From the NCBI GenBank assembly GCA_963920665.1, contig OY987272.1, forward strand, positions 15,629,001 to 15,693,000: a stretch of DNA of 64,000 nt, written 5' to 3'. The notes under the pieces were generated by a model that was given only the letters and a program-made list of their open reading frames with translations, searched no databases and had not been told where the DNA came from. Source of the stretch: Straminergon stramineum (lineage: Eukaryota; Streptophyta; Bryopsida; Hypnales; Calliergonaceae). Shown piece by piece: positions 13,301 through 23,879 of the stretch; the first letter of the stretch is position 1, and the number at the start of each line of letters is the position of its first letter. The translations under genes were made by a program, and so were the position numbers.

Positions 13301-15899
13301 AAAATGGCCCTCAAGAAGACCCTTGTTATCAATTATCAATAAATGGGGGTCTTCTTGTGCTCATTTCCATACTTTACACAAACCATGGTTCCACCAAATT
13401 CATTGAAATTGCCCAATCTAATGAATACCATCATCATCTTGTAGTTGTGAGAATTGTTCATGTGTTAAAGTTGACCACATCTGTAAAACCAATTCAACAA
13501 GCTTCGTGGCACAATTGGAGCGTAATAAAAACAAAGGAATAATTTATATGCAATGGCACATCTCAATGAAGCAAGGGGCAAGTGGGTGTTGAATTTTAGA
13601 AAGCACAATGAATTAGTTATACATTGCTTTAATTTTTTTTTATAAATGATCTTTCACCTATATGCTTCACATTATTTTATGTTTGTAAATAGTTTCATTA
13701 CGCTGGTCAAGAATACAAGTTATACCACCTCGGAAAATTGAAACCAAAAATTTCAATGGCCACAATCCATTGTCAAGAGTAGTTACTGTAGATCCTTATT
13801 TTTAGCACTTTGAAGTTCATTCAATCATATAGTTTATTAAAAATGCATTTTAAGAAAATCTAGAATCTTCTTTAGATGGATTCTAATCAGGCAATGGAAG
13901 GTATTATACTTTGCTAGATGCCTAGGATGGACTTATCAATTAGTTCAAGGATTAGGGTTGGCTGAGGAGCTATATAAGACAATGTTATTCACCATAGGTG
14001 TCTCCTTTTCCAGGATGCAAAAGGGACCCTACCTCATTGATAAAACAATGTTATGTCTGTTTGTACAACTATGTTTTTCTTTTTCTTTTTTTTGGAAACA
14101 CATGGATGATTTCCATTGAAAGGGAAACAGTACAAAGGACCAGAGGAGAGCCTCCCCGGCGATCATGCAGCTCTGTTTTTCAGTCTCCTTGCCGTGTACA
14201 TTTACTATTTGAAGCAGGAGATGAACGTGCGTTATGAAATTTTCAAAGGTGGCGTATCATTCTCTTGCACATGTGCTCATTGGCTTTTGCATAAATTAAA
14301 GGTGATGTTCTGGTGTGAGAAAGCTTACCATCAGTGAGGGTTTCAAGTTTTCAATTCCATCAAAAGCTATACAAAAATCTATAGGGAATGTGTGGTAATT
14401 TATTCTTCTTTTCTCCTTACTGGATGAAGTCACTAGTTGCTGCCAAATCTTGGGATACTGTTGCCCTATAATTTTTGGATGAATATAAACATTTTTTTGA
14501 TGAACGGATCATTCATTGTTTGTATGTTGCATTTGTGTTCACCGATGTAAATATCATCATCATTGTAGATAAAGTTTTGGTGCTAGCACAAAAAAATGAA
14601 ATAGGAATTCTCTTGTGTAGGACAGAAGTGTATCCTATCCATCCTTAGAATTAGGGGTGGAAAGGGGAGATCTTCTACAATAGTTTGACCTCCAATGAAT
14701 ATTTTTGGTTTCTTTTAAAGTAGATGATGTCACACAATTCCGAACGTCATGATTTTCTTGGTCACCAATCCGTCCTTTAAGGGTTAAGAAAAGTTCCAAA
14801 TTTTATATCATTTGAATCAATGAAGAACATTGCATGTGTTCATTGCAACCTAAATAAAATTAGCCACAAGAAAATCTCCATATGACCTACTTACAACAAC
14901 CTTGAAAAAACACAACATTCAAAGTGGACAATCATCTCAAGATGGAGGGAGTACACAGGAAAAAGATTCTGTCATGGATAGATGCAAAACTGTAATCAGG
15001 GTCATTCCCTAAGTGTCTCTCATGGGGTGGTTTGCTTGTCATAGGCTAGTTTACCTTACCTTTGCAATGGCTGGTGGTGCTTCATCAAAATCGATTGCCT
15101 TTGTCTTTTTGTACAGATATTTGGAAAGCTGGAGGTACTGTTCTGTTTGTGGCAACAGGTTGCCAAAGGAGGTCCTGCTCCGTGTCCATATCCAATGTCT
15201 GTATTTTAGCTTTCAACCTCCAGTTGGCCATCATCAACAGAAAAAAGGCACAGAAGGAATTGTTGGAAATCAGCAAACTTGTAAAGTTAGACTGTCTGCA
15301 TTGGAGTGGAGAAAGGCTGTCGATAAGGACTCTGGGATGGGAGTGTGCTAAGGACCCACTTGAAAAGTCACAGTTTTTTTAGGTCTGATGTTGTATCACA
15401 TGACATACAAAGTGCATAAATTTCCAAAGAAAAAGGCTCTGGAATCAGACACAGAAGGTGGTACTTCTGGTCTGAAACACCGGCATGAATGAAGCATCTG
15501 TTGGAAATGTTGGGAATGGCTCAACTATCTAAGGTAGACCAGCCTATTACCAGTTATCACCCTGATTTGTAATCTGAGTATATTAGGACCAACTCCAGGA
15601 GGGGCACATATTTTTCAGAGGTGTGCGCATGTTTCACGAATCAAACCCAAGTGGAACTATGATTTTCCGATTGAAATTTTAATTTTTATGAATTTCTAAA
15701 GTGGTCTACCTTAAAATTACAAAACCACCACTAGATTAGAGTCATAGACATCCTATCCTAAACCTATAATGGTCATTCCATGTACCTATTAGCACTTGAG
15801 TATCCACCAATCAAGGATTGACATATTACCCAAGTTGAAATGAATGTACTGAAATTGTCAGAAATATTAGGGGAGATTTGAGGGTTGTACATGCTTGTG
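10311..15899. other. Gene-free AT-rich stretch
   Basis: No frame here looks like a conserved protein. There are poly-A/T tracts, a C homopolymer near 12043-12053, and scattered short open frames (for example 11831-12157 and 15013-15351) that lack domain-like composition. It probably consists of old mobile DNA beyond recognition by eye. Confidence 0.5.
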
Positions 15900-16090
15900 A
15901 GTTCTTAGGCTATGGGGAACGCAGGAACTGCGCCATTGCTGCAATCTAGTGTGGCTGAGACTAGGCCACGTCAATTTTTTTTTTCAACTTCTTTTTGCAT
16001 TTCAAAACTAAAAATATTTATTCATTTATTTAATTTAATTTTCTAGCAAGCAGCTAGACATTCCTAGACAGCACAGGGAATAGGCAGGGG
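15900..16090. repeat. MITE-like fragment (same family as 26417-26711)
   Basis: The segment with GGAACTGCGCC, GCAATCTAGTGTGG and AGGCCACGTCAATTTTTT resembles the internal part of the element at 26417-26711 (AACTGTGCCACCGCAAC, AGGCAACCACGTCCG). It lacks clear terminal inverted repeats, so it is a decayed or partial copy. Confidence 0.4.
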
Positions 16091-16689
16091 AACAACCGTG
16101 AAACGGGCATGTTGAGCCCTCAAATTTTCCCTAATAAGTAAATGGATTTGGGTGAGTTTTATGGTAGAGATGGGGCCAAAAATAGGATGGCGGTTATAGG
16201 AAGCTAGCAAAAATAGGATGTCTATCTTAAGCCCCATGGACTTAGAGGACCTACAATGATGTCTCAATAAAATAGTGCATGTATTGCTAGATCATAGGGG
16301 CATTCCACAAGGCTTGCATAGTGCCGGGGATTTTTTAGAACAAATCGATCCAATGCAAAGCCGGCAATCTAAACATCAAATGGACTTTTTACATTATAAA
16401 AAGAAAGAAAGGACAAAATTCTACATTAAAAAAGACTTTTCATGCAAATAAAGGAAGGTTGTATTGATTGACACACATACCAATGCTTGAAAAGGTATGA
16501 CAACAATGATTATTTCTACACCAAGCCAACTTGCAGGCCCTTCACATTTTGCAAATTTCCCAATCCCGAGTGGTTGCATATTGAGGCCATGGAAGTGGAG
16601 GCACGGAGGGCCCCTTAACGTTGCATTGGAGCCGGTTTTTAATTAGAAATGACAAAGCACTCTCTACATTGCTGATACTAGGCTTGTTC

Positions 16690-16960
16690 CCAGAAGCATT
16701 GTAGATGCTCTTAGATGGTCAATTCCATCATTGACGCCTCCATTAGGAAGACAATAACTTAGACCCTATAATGAAGAATCGACATTTTCCTTCTCCTTAA
16801 GAAATTCTTGGGTCTTCATGTGAAGACAAGGTAGTTTAGGCACCCCACCTTACCACCATAGTTGGGTGAACTATAGTCGTTAGGACCCTGTCAATGTCCA
16901 AGTTTGAACTCATGACCACTTCACAAGTGTGCTAAGGCAAAGCCACTGAACGAAGGTTGT
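16690..16960 (-). repeat. Possible tRNA-derived SINE remnant
   Basis: Read on the minus strand from about 16955, the sequence begins GTTCAGTGGCTTTGCCTTAG, then GTGGTCATGAGTTCAAACTT. These resemble the A-box and B-box region of a tRNA-derived SINE head (TRGC..AG and GTTCAAAC). There is no clear tail or target duplication, so this is only a suggestion. Confidence 0.3.
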
Positions 16961-17690
16961 ACATGTCTATTAGACACATGCATTGTGAACCATCAACACT
17001 AGTCAAAATGGCAAGCAAGTAATATTTTTTTCTTTTGGAGGGGATTATTACTCAAAAGCTATACAATTGAATGATAGATTCACCTATTTGAGGTGGATGA
17101 AATCACTCGACTTCTACATAATATAGTGACAAAATTGTTATATTAAAGATGACTATACACACTTTGGGATGAATATATGTGTTTTCATCCATATTTCACA
17201 TATTTCAACCATGTTAATGGATGTAAATAGCTTCATCATTCCATTGTATGTTGTTTTGTACATTGCCTAAAAATATTGCAAAAAAATCATTGGATGCAAG
17301 ACTTTGAATAGGATCCCATGAAAGCTTTTGTTTTATCTCCTTTGAAATATTATGTGTAACATAGTGTTTCAACCCATTAGATCTAGATACCTAATCATTT
17401 TTATGAATAATGTACTTTATAATAAGTGTTTGTAAAATTAAATGACCATTCAATGGTGCACTTTACAATAGATTTGAAAGGCATGCCCTATAGGAATGTT
17501 TGTGCATTTTTTAGAGACTTCTTCGTATTTACAAATATACCAAAATCAATGCAATTTATTTCTTTAGTGAGGGAAATCTAGTCATGAAGCTAAAAAAATT
17601 TTCAACAATATATTGCAAGTATACATACAATTTTTCCTAAGAGAATGTTGTTTTTAATAATACTTTATAAGGCCGTAGTTATTTTATTAT

Positions 17691-17704
17691 TATTATTGTT
17701 GTTT

Positions 17705-17742
<38 letters not shown>

Positions 17743-17750
17743 ATTGTTAT
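17691..17750. repeat. TTG/TTA microsatellite
   Basis: A trinucleotide run of TTA then mainly TTG units, about 60 bp, in non-coding AT-rich DNA. Confidence 0.95.
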
Positions 17751-19234
17751 TTTATTTTTATAGAGACATCTTTTTTCATCCTAGTTATAACCTAATTTTG
17801 GGTTAATAAGTATGATTTCTAATTGTTGTAGATGTACTTTGACTTAATATGCAAATTGTGCTACAATTGGAGCTCTATGTATTCAAGATATGGAAAATGA
17901 ATCAAATAAGGTAGCAATGGTTGGTTGTATGAACATGCAACTAGTGTGACCCTTTTGTTTGGGAAAGAAATTAACAAGGACAAAGATTGAAGATGCTAGC
18001 CATGTACACACATTCAACATGCTCATATTTTCTTGGAAGAAACGTATGAGGAAGGAAAATATATAAAGGTTGAAAAAACAAGTAGCATTCTAAAGACTTT
18101 ATCAAAGACAAAACTTGATTGCAACTTTTATACAAAGTATAATGGTTTTATGATCAGTAGTGTGTATTACATGAATTTGCCAAAGTCAAACTTTTTAAAA
18201 TTAGTATAAAAAAACAAAAAATTGTTTTTTTATAAATTCCAAAAAATAAAAAATAAAAAATTGTAGTGACTCTATTTTTGTGCCTTTACAAACAAACAAA
18301 TATTTTTCAAACTGGTACCTAGAGAACCTACTTATAATTTGCAAGTCATTTTTGTTGATAACCATGTTCTTCATTTCCATTACCAAGTTTGTAGTAGGGG
18401 TGGGTGTAAATTTGAATGAATTTTAAATAGTAATTGTATTCCCCAAAACCTCTCTCTTAGATAGGATAGAATCTCCCTCCTCAAGGATTAGGTAGGAGAT
18501 CCTGTTAAACCTTTGAAAGCACTTTAGATGTGAAGTTCCACCAAATAATGGCATAAATAGTCACATGGTACAACTAGGGTCTTCTCCCTTACTTTATATG
18601 TAGTTCAAATATCACTTGTTCAAAACAAACCTTCATATTTTAGCTTTTGGCGAAAGTGATGAGGTTACAATCATTTAGAATTTAGTGAAGCATTGTATTT
18701 CTATGTTCATTCATCTTATAGACCAATTGATACTTTTCAAATATGTAGAAGCACTATTTCATCCAAAATTGGTGACTTCATCCAAATTCTAAATAGAAAT
18801 GGGAAACTTTAGATGAAAAAAGACTGCTTTTATTTAGCATAGAGTATAGATTTATTTTGAAATGGTGCAAAATGGCATAATAAATGACGCCAAAAAAAGG
18901 CATATTGGAATGAATGAACAAACTTTTACGCCAACCGAAGTTTTTGTTGGAGTTCTTCTCTCTCTGTTCACCCTAAACTCTTGCTTCGAGGGGCCTCTCT
19001 GTGTAGAATTTTCAGTTGCGATCTTCATTACACCTTTGCCTTGACGATTTCTGCAACGCTTGTTGCGTAATCGCCAAGCACCGGAGCTCGTACTGTTCGC
19101 CAAGCAAACATGGACGTGCATTGTGTAAAAGGCTTTCTAACAATCATCGATCTTCCTTTTCCCTTGCTAAGTTGGTTTTGAGAGAGAGACTGAATTGTGG
19201 TTTCAGAGGTTTAGGGTTTAAGCGATCTTCGAGG

Positions 19235-21404
19235 ATGTCCAGTGAGGAAGAAATTAGTGTCGGCGAAGTGGAGATGGTGTCTCCAACGGATCCAGGAAGC
19301 AGCGCCAAGGGTTTCAAGTACACCAGGGATGAGATGTTTGCAATTTACTGGGCCATGGGGGACAGCTATTACAATGGCGTCGCGGATGTGTGGGCTGTGT
19401 TGGAGCCCTTGAGTCAGGAGCTTTATGAGATGGACGTGGATCACGGAACGCAGAAACCAAGGCACAAAACGATCGACAGGCGACAACGGGGGCGGAAGGC
19501 GACAACAACGGCGAACGGTCGATCGAATAACAATAGTGGCTCTTCCGAAGGAAATTCTTACGAGGAGGAGTTGCTGCTGGAATTAGGGTTGGAGCTGCCG
19601 AGTCAGTCTCCATCATCAGAGGGCGAGGTTTACGAGGACGACAGCGAAGAAGAGGTCGAGAGCTTCCAGCCACTGGCGTTTGCGGTGGAAGGGGAACCGG
19701 ATTTCGAATCTGGAGAGCCTCAAGATGGATGGGAGTATTTGCGACGAGTCAAGTAAGGGTGCCCTTGTTCGGATACAATGCTTATCATTCTTGCATTGTA
19801 CTCTTTGCAAAATCAATTGTCTCGTTATTTTTTGTCTAAACTCGAATAATTTGGAATTGCAGAATCACATTCACTGGAATTTTGCTGTCACGTTTTAGGG
19901 TTTGCAGCCTGTACCCTACACCCTAAGGAGTTATAGTTTTCTTTCATTGTCATGAGCATGATATTAAGTGCTGGATTGGAGTTTTACAAGTAGAGAAGTT
20001 TTTCTGGAGTCGGGTACTTGACCTGGGGTTTGCTGTGAACAATAGGTGGGAGTTTAAACGCTGTCCGAAGGTTGTCGTTGCCAATGTCGATCCTAAAAAG
20101 TTTGCTGAACAGACCCCGTATATGCCGGCTATAGCTTCGGTGGCAGCTTGCTCTCCTGATCTGCTCCCTTCGAAAGAGTGGGAAGCAGAGTTTCTAGCGG
20201 ACTTCTCAAATCTGCGTATGGTAAGCTCATGATCATCAGGTACACAGAGCAATGATATTTTCTGTCTGGTATCTAGTCTGAAAATGTTTCATTTGTCTCT
20301 TGCTTTGATTTAGTTTTTTCCCTGCTTGTCCGGATGGTCCTTGTGTGTTTGTATTCTTAAGATTCACGGGTTTTGTTGTGATGCAGAAATATGCAGAACC
20401 AATAGCAGAGGAGAGGAAATTTGATGGGCCTTTGCCATCAATTCATAATCAGGTCGGATGGGAGACTTTCTGCTTTGGAAAGTCGACCAGCCTAGTTGAG
20501 GAGGAAACTGTAGACAATTCTGAGAGCACAGGTGAATTGATGGAGGAAGCCAACATGTCCACTGAAGAGCAGCCGAAGCGCGTGGATAAAGTAATACTTG
20601 AAGGTGTGATGGACAACCCCTTACTTCCTAATCTGGACTCTGTAACTGATTTCCCGGCCTTGAATGCAACTTCATCAGACGACGAGCTTCGTTTTAGTCA
20701 TCAAGCCGCTTCAAAACCACGAAAGCACTCAACAGAGGCGTCACCTATGTTAATAAAAGCGCTAGTTAAAAACGCACCGAAGGACGATGTGAAGCGGAAA
20801 CCCATTGATCTAAAAGGGCCCCATTCTCCCTTACTTGGTATTTTGATGCGATTGGATGAAGTGAAACGTGCAGCTCTTCTGCGATACCACATTTCTTGGC
20901 TGGAGAGGGTGGATGGCCTACCTGAAGGGCGGGCTCAGTGGCTATTTGCTCTCTCTGCCGTGGTTGATAAGCCTCTAGATGCCCAGACAATGGCAGCATA
21001 CAGGACACTTTTGAGAAGGTGCGCTTGTAACGGTGCATTGTTTGATTGTCATTCCATGCTTCTTTCTCTAAGTGAAGTCATCTCAATCTGAGATTATTGT
21101 GGTAGTTTTGAGTAGTGGTAGATTGAGTGTACATGTGGAATGTCACTCATCGTTTCAGAAGTATCAGCTCATGCAGCCTTTTTTCCATTTTATTTACATC
21201 TTTGTCAAGCTGCGTTTCATCTGTGATTTTTACTGGTTTCATTTTCATGTAGGGAGATTCTAACTAGTGCTAGTTCATTTTCCCAGGTGTGCGTCCTTGA
21301 GGGCAAGCAAAACATCAGCGGAGAACGTAGAGTTATGCAGGTTGAACATGCTCATCGCAATTGCTGGGCGCTACTTTGGTCAAGCTGAGGATGCGCTGAG
21401 CTGA
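19235..21404 (+). CDS. GEMIN2: Gemin2 (SMN-complex/snRNP assembly factor)
   Basis: Four exons give a 480-aa frame: 19235-19752, 20046-20220, 20387-21018 and 21287-21404, with GT-AG borders and matching phases. The start at 19235 (MSSEEEISVGE) is chosen; the frame stays open upstream to 19016. The family core is seen as GWEYLRRVKWEFKRCP across the first splice, then EQTPYMPAIAS and PSKEWEAEFLADFSNLRM, and a C-terminal helical region LLRYHISWLERVDGLPEGRA, LLRRCASLRASKTSAENVEL, GRYFGQAEDALS. Gemin2 holds the Sm protein pentamer during spliceosomal snRNP assembly. The plant form has a long acidic, serine-rich N-terminal extension (about residues 80-155 here) and a low-conservation linker in exon 3. 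Confidence 0.9.
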
Positions 21405-21974
21405 CTACCGACTTCGGATGCTGAAACATTGCAGACATGTCAAAGTTCCACTTCTGGTGCGACCGGTTTTCAGGAGCTTCCTAGAATAGTGTCTAAATGT
21501 TTACGGAGTACGGACCCTGTTTGATACGGAGGCAACTTCTATTTTGGACCTTCACTGGACGGACACATTAGCATGGTAATCTAAGAGGAATTCGTCATCC
21601 AGGTGATTACACATATACTGTTTCTTGCAGCTGTTAGCATCAGTGATTATATTCCAAAGAACATGTAATTTTCTCACATTAATATAAACAACGTTACAAT
21701 GTACCCTATCAGTAGTAGACAGACGATATTATCCTGTTACAGTTTCACTGCATTTTTTTCGTAAGATTCTGAGAATAAGGACACCTGGTTTTAGGTTAGC
21801 CGTTGCTTGTTGTGATGCCGAAGTCGAAACATGACGCGCAAGTCATAAATATAAAACCTTCGATAGGAGGGTGATAATACAGTATCTCGAGTATAACTGT
21901 ATTCTGAATTGTCATTTGGTCATCCGGTTGACTGCATTGCGGATGTTCGAGTGCATCTTCTGAATCAGGATGTT
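21405..21974. other. 3' region of GEMIN2 and spacer to the tRNA gene
   Basis: Probable 3' UTR of GEMIN2 followed by spacer. AATATAAA near 21680 is a possible polyadenylation word. No other gene is visible. Confidence 0.5.
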
Positions 21975-22054
21975 GTTCATATGGCCGAGTTGGTCTAAGG
22001 CGCCAGATTAAGGTTCTGGTCCGAAAGGGCGTGGGTTCGAATCCCACTGTGAAC
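21975..22054 (+). tRNA. tRNA-Leu (anticodon AAG)
   Basis: The 80-nt segment folds as a type II tRNA. The acceptor stem pairs GTTCATA with TGTGAAC (one G-T pair). The A box is TGGCCGAGTTGGTCTAAGG. The anticodon stem is CCAGA/TCTGG with loop TTAAGGT, giving anticodon AAG. A short variable arm (TCCGAAAGGGC) is followed by a T arm GTGGG-TTCGAAT-CCCAC containing the B box. CCA is not encoded, as expected in the nucleus. A T-run near 22077-22083 can end Pol III transcription. There is no intron. Confidence 0.96.
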
Positions 22055-22183
22055 ATCGCTGACGCCCACTCTTTTACTTTTTTCAACTTAAAATGAACAT
22101 CGCTTGACGCCCACCCTTTTACTTTTTCCAACTCAAAATGAACATCGCTGACGCCCATATATTTCCTTCTTTGAACTCAAAAG
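22051..22183. repeat. Three tandem units starting inside the tRNA 3' end
   Basis: Units at 22051-22094, 22095-22139 and 22140-22183 begin GAACATCGCTGACGCCCA (the middle one with one extra T) and continue with a T-rich tail and AACTCAAAAT. The first GAAC belongs to the tRNA acceptor strand, so the tRNA 3' border and its terminator have been copied twice downstream. Confidence 0.9.
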
Positions 22184-22847
22184 TATCACCTTAGTTTGTT
22201 TTTCGTGTCAAAACTATCATCTTTGTAATATTTTCACCTCAAATACCAATTCTATTTTGTAATTGAGTGCAACCTCATGTCATTGTATAGAACATCTGTC
22301 TCCTCTCTCTCTCAAATCTGCTCCTCTCTACCAGCACAGCAGAGAACCTCCTCAGATCGAATTCTGCTACAATCTGCACACAGACTTGGTGGGAGAATAT
22401 TCGTGCTTTCACCGTGGCCACTTGGCCAAGGTATCGCAATGCGCGTCGGTCGCTGAACTTTGATTGCTGGGGACTGAAAAAGATGCCCGAACAACACCGA
22501 GTCTGGATTCTTCTGTTGGAAGCATTTTCATTGCAGGGTTTTAGGGTTTTAGGGTTTAGGGCAACCCCTTGACACTCTTGAACTGAATTGGCATCGTGAC
22601 AAGTGCCATCTACACTTTCCTACCCGCTAACTTGCACATTGCATTAGGGTTTCAGGGAGTGCTGCGATGAAATTCATGTGTTCACGGTGGTCACAATTTG
22701 CGTGAGTTGCCAACCTTTTTGGTGTTTTTTTGAGAGAAAGAGATGCCGAAACATCACCAAGTGTGGACTCTCCTGTTGGAAGCATTTTCCTTCCAGATTT
22801 AGGGTTAGGATTTAGGGTTCTTCTGGATTGGCATCGTCATACTAGCC
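22184..22847 (+). promoter_or_regulatory. TRM61 promoter/leader region with a duplicated block and telo-boxes
   Basis: Two related blocks, about 22400-22610 and 22670-22847, share a CACGGTGG-like word, an ATG-initiated short frame (22483 and 22743), GTTGGAAGCATTTTC and ATTGGCATCGT. Each also carries tandem TTTAGGG telo-boxes (22536-22561 and 22798-22819). Telo-boxes are common in promoters of plant genes for translation, which fits a tRNA-modifying enzyme. The transcription start is not determined. Confidence 0.5.
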
Positions 22848-23879
22848 ATGGCAATGCTAGCGGTTGCCCCCCAGCAGCGCCCGGAGACCGGCCGCGTGAT
22901 CTGCGAAGGCGACGTCGTCATCGTCTACGAGCGTCACGACCGCCTTAAGGCCGTCACAGTCGTCCGCAACGGGGAGCTTCAGAACCGTTTCGGCGTCTTC
23001 CCCTACAATGACTGGGTCGGGAAGCCTTTCGGCAGCCAAGTGGTGGGCAAAAATGGCGCCGGCTTCGTCTACCTCTTGGCTCCCACCCCTGAGCTTTGGA
23101 CCCTCGCCTTGCCTCACAGAACGCAAATCCTGTACATCGCCGACATCAGCTTCGTGGTTTCCTTTCTGGAGCTTCGGCCTGGGAGCGTCGTGTTGGAATC
23201 AGGAACAGGCAGTGGCTCCCTGACGCACTCTCTGGCCCGTGCAGTCTCCCCCACGGGACATGTCCACACGTTCGATTTCCATGAGCAGCGGGCGAACGCC
23301 GCAAGGGAGGATTTCGTCCGCAACGGCGTCGCCGATGTCGTCACCGTGAAGGTGCGCGACATCCAAGGCGAGGGGTTCCCGGAAGAGTTTGCGAATTGCG
23401 TGGACGGCGTGTTTCTCGACTTGCCGCAGCCTTGGCTGGCCATTCCTTCGGTCGTGAGGTCGCTGCGGAGTGATGGTCTAGTTTGCTCGTTCTCGCCCTG
23501 CATTGAGCAAGTGCAAAGGACGTGCGAGGGGTTGAGTAAAGAGCAGTTTGCGGATATTCGCACGTTTGAGGTGCTGCTGCGGTCGTATGAGGTGCGCCAT
23601 GAGAATCTTAGTACCAGTTTTCAGTGTAGTGAACAGACGTCAGGACTAAACCCTAAACAGCGCCAGGACTCGATGGAGTCGCCCCCTGCCAAGCGGCAGA
23701 GAGCAGAGGGTGGAATTGACGGAGGAGACACGAATGGAGCTTCGAATCCGAATTTGAGTCGCGAAGAGGGGAGCAAGAAGACGGAGAGACAGTCACGGGC
23801 TGTGATTGCGAGACCGTACCCGGAAACCAAAGGGCATACTGGGTATCTTACGTTTGCGAGGCAAGCCACACACATGTAG
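22848..23879 (+). CDS. TRM61: tRNA (adenine-N1)-methyltransferase catalytic subunit (TRM61/TRMT61A)
   Basis: A single-exon 343-aa frame. The beta-barrel N-terminal part is followed by GKPFGSQVV, PTPELWTLALPHRTQILY, the SAM-binding motif ESGTGSGS (residues 117-124), HTFDFHEQRA, the motif IV region DLPQPW (191-196), CSFSPCIEQVQRTC and the C-terminal RPYPETKGHTGYLTFAR. These match eukaryotic Trm61, which with Trm6 makes m1A58 in the T loop of tRNAs, including initiator tRNA-Met, in the nucleus. A lysine/serine-rich insert (about residues 262-322) separates the core from the last strand. The gene is GC-rich and intronless, unlike its AT-rich multi-exon neighbours. Start at MAMLAVAPQQ; MLAVAPQQ is an alternative. 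Confidence 0.95.
   Translation: MAMLAVAPQQRPETGRVICEGDVVIVYERHDRLKAVTVVRNGELQNRFGVFPYNDWVGKPFGSQVVGKNGAGFVYLLAPTPELWTLALPHRTQILYIADISFVVSFLELRPGSVVLESGTGSGSLTHSLARAVSPTGHVHTFDFHEQRANAAREDFVRNGVADVVTVKVRDIQGEGFPEEFANCVDGVFLDLPQPWLAIPSVVRSLRSDGLVCSFSPCIEQVQRTCEGLSKEQFADIRTFEVLLRSYEVRHENLSTSFQCSEQTSGLNPKQRQDSMESPPAKRQRAEGGIDGGDTNGASNPNLSREEGSKKTERQSRAVIARPYPETKGHTGYLTFARQATHM

Larger units (their letters stand above)
16091..18850. other. Gene-free stretch with a TTG microsatellite and a SINE-like segment
   Basis: No gene is seen. The run contains the microsatellite at 17691-17750 and the tRNA-like segment at 16690-16960, both listed separately. A few A-rich open frames near 18201-18386 are low complexity. 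Confidence 0.5.

Noticed and set aside
15013..15382. Two overlapping frames of about 110 residues
   Set aside because: No recognisable motif, no splice context and no similarity I recognise.
22536..22561. Telomere or interstitial telomeric repeat
   Set aside because: Only three to four TTTAGGG-like units next to a gene. Short telo-box promoter motifs are the simpler reading.
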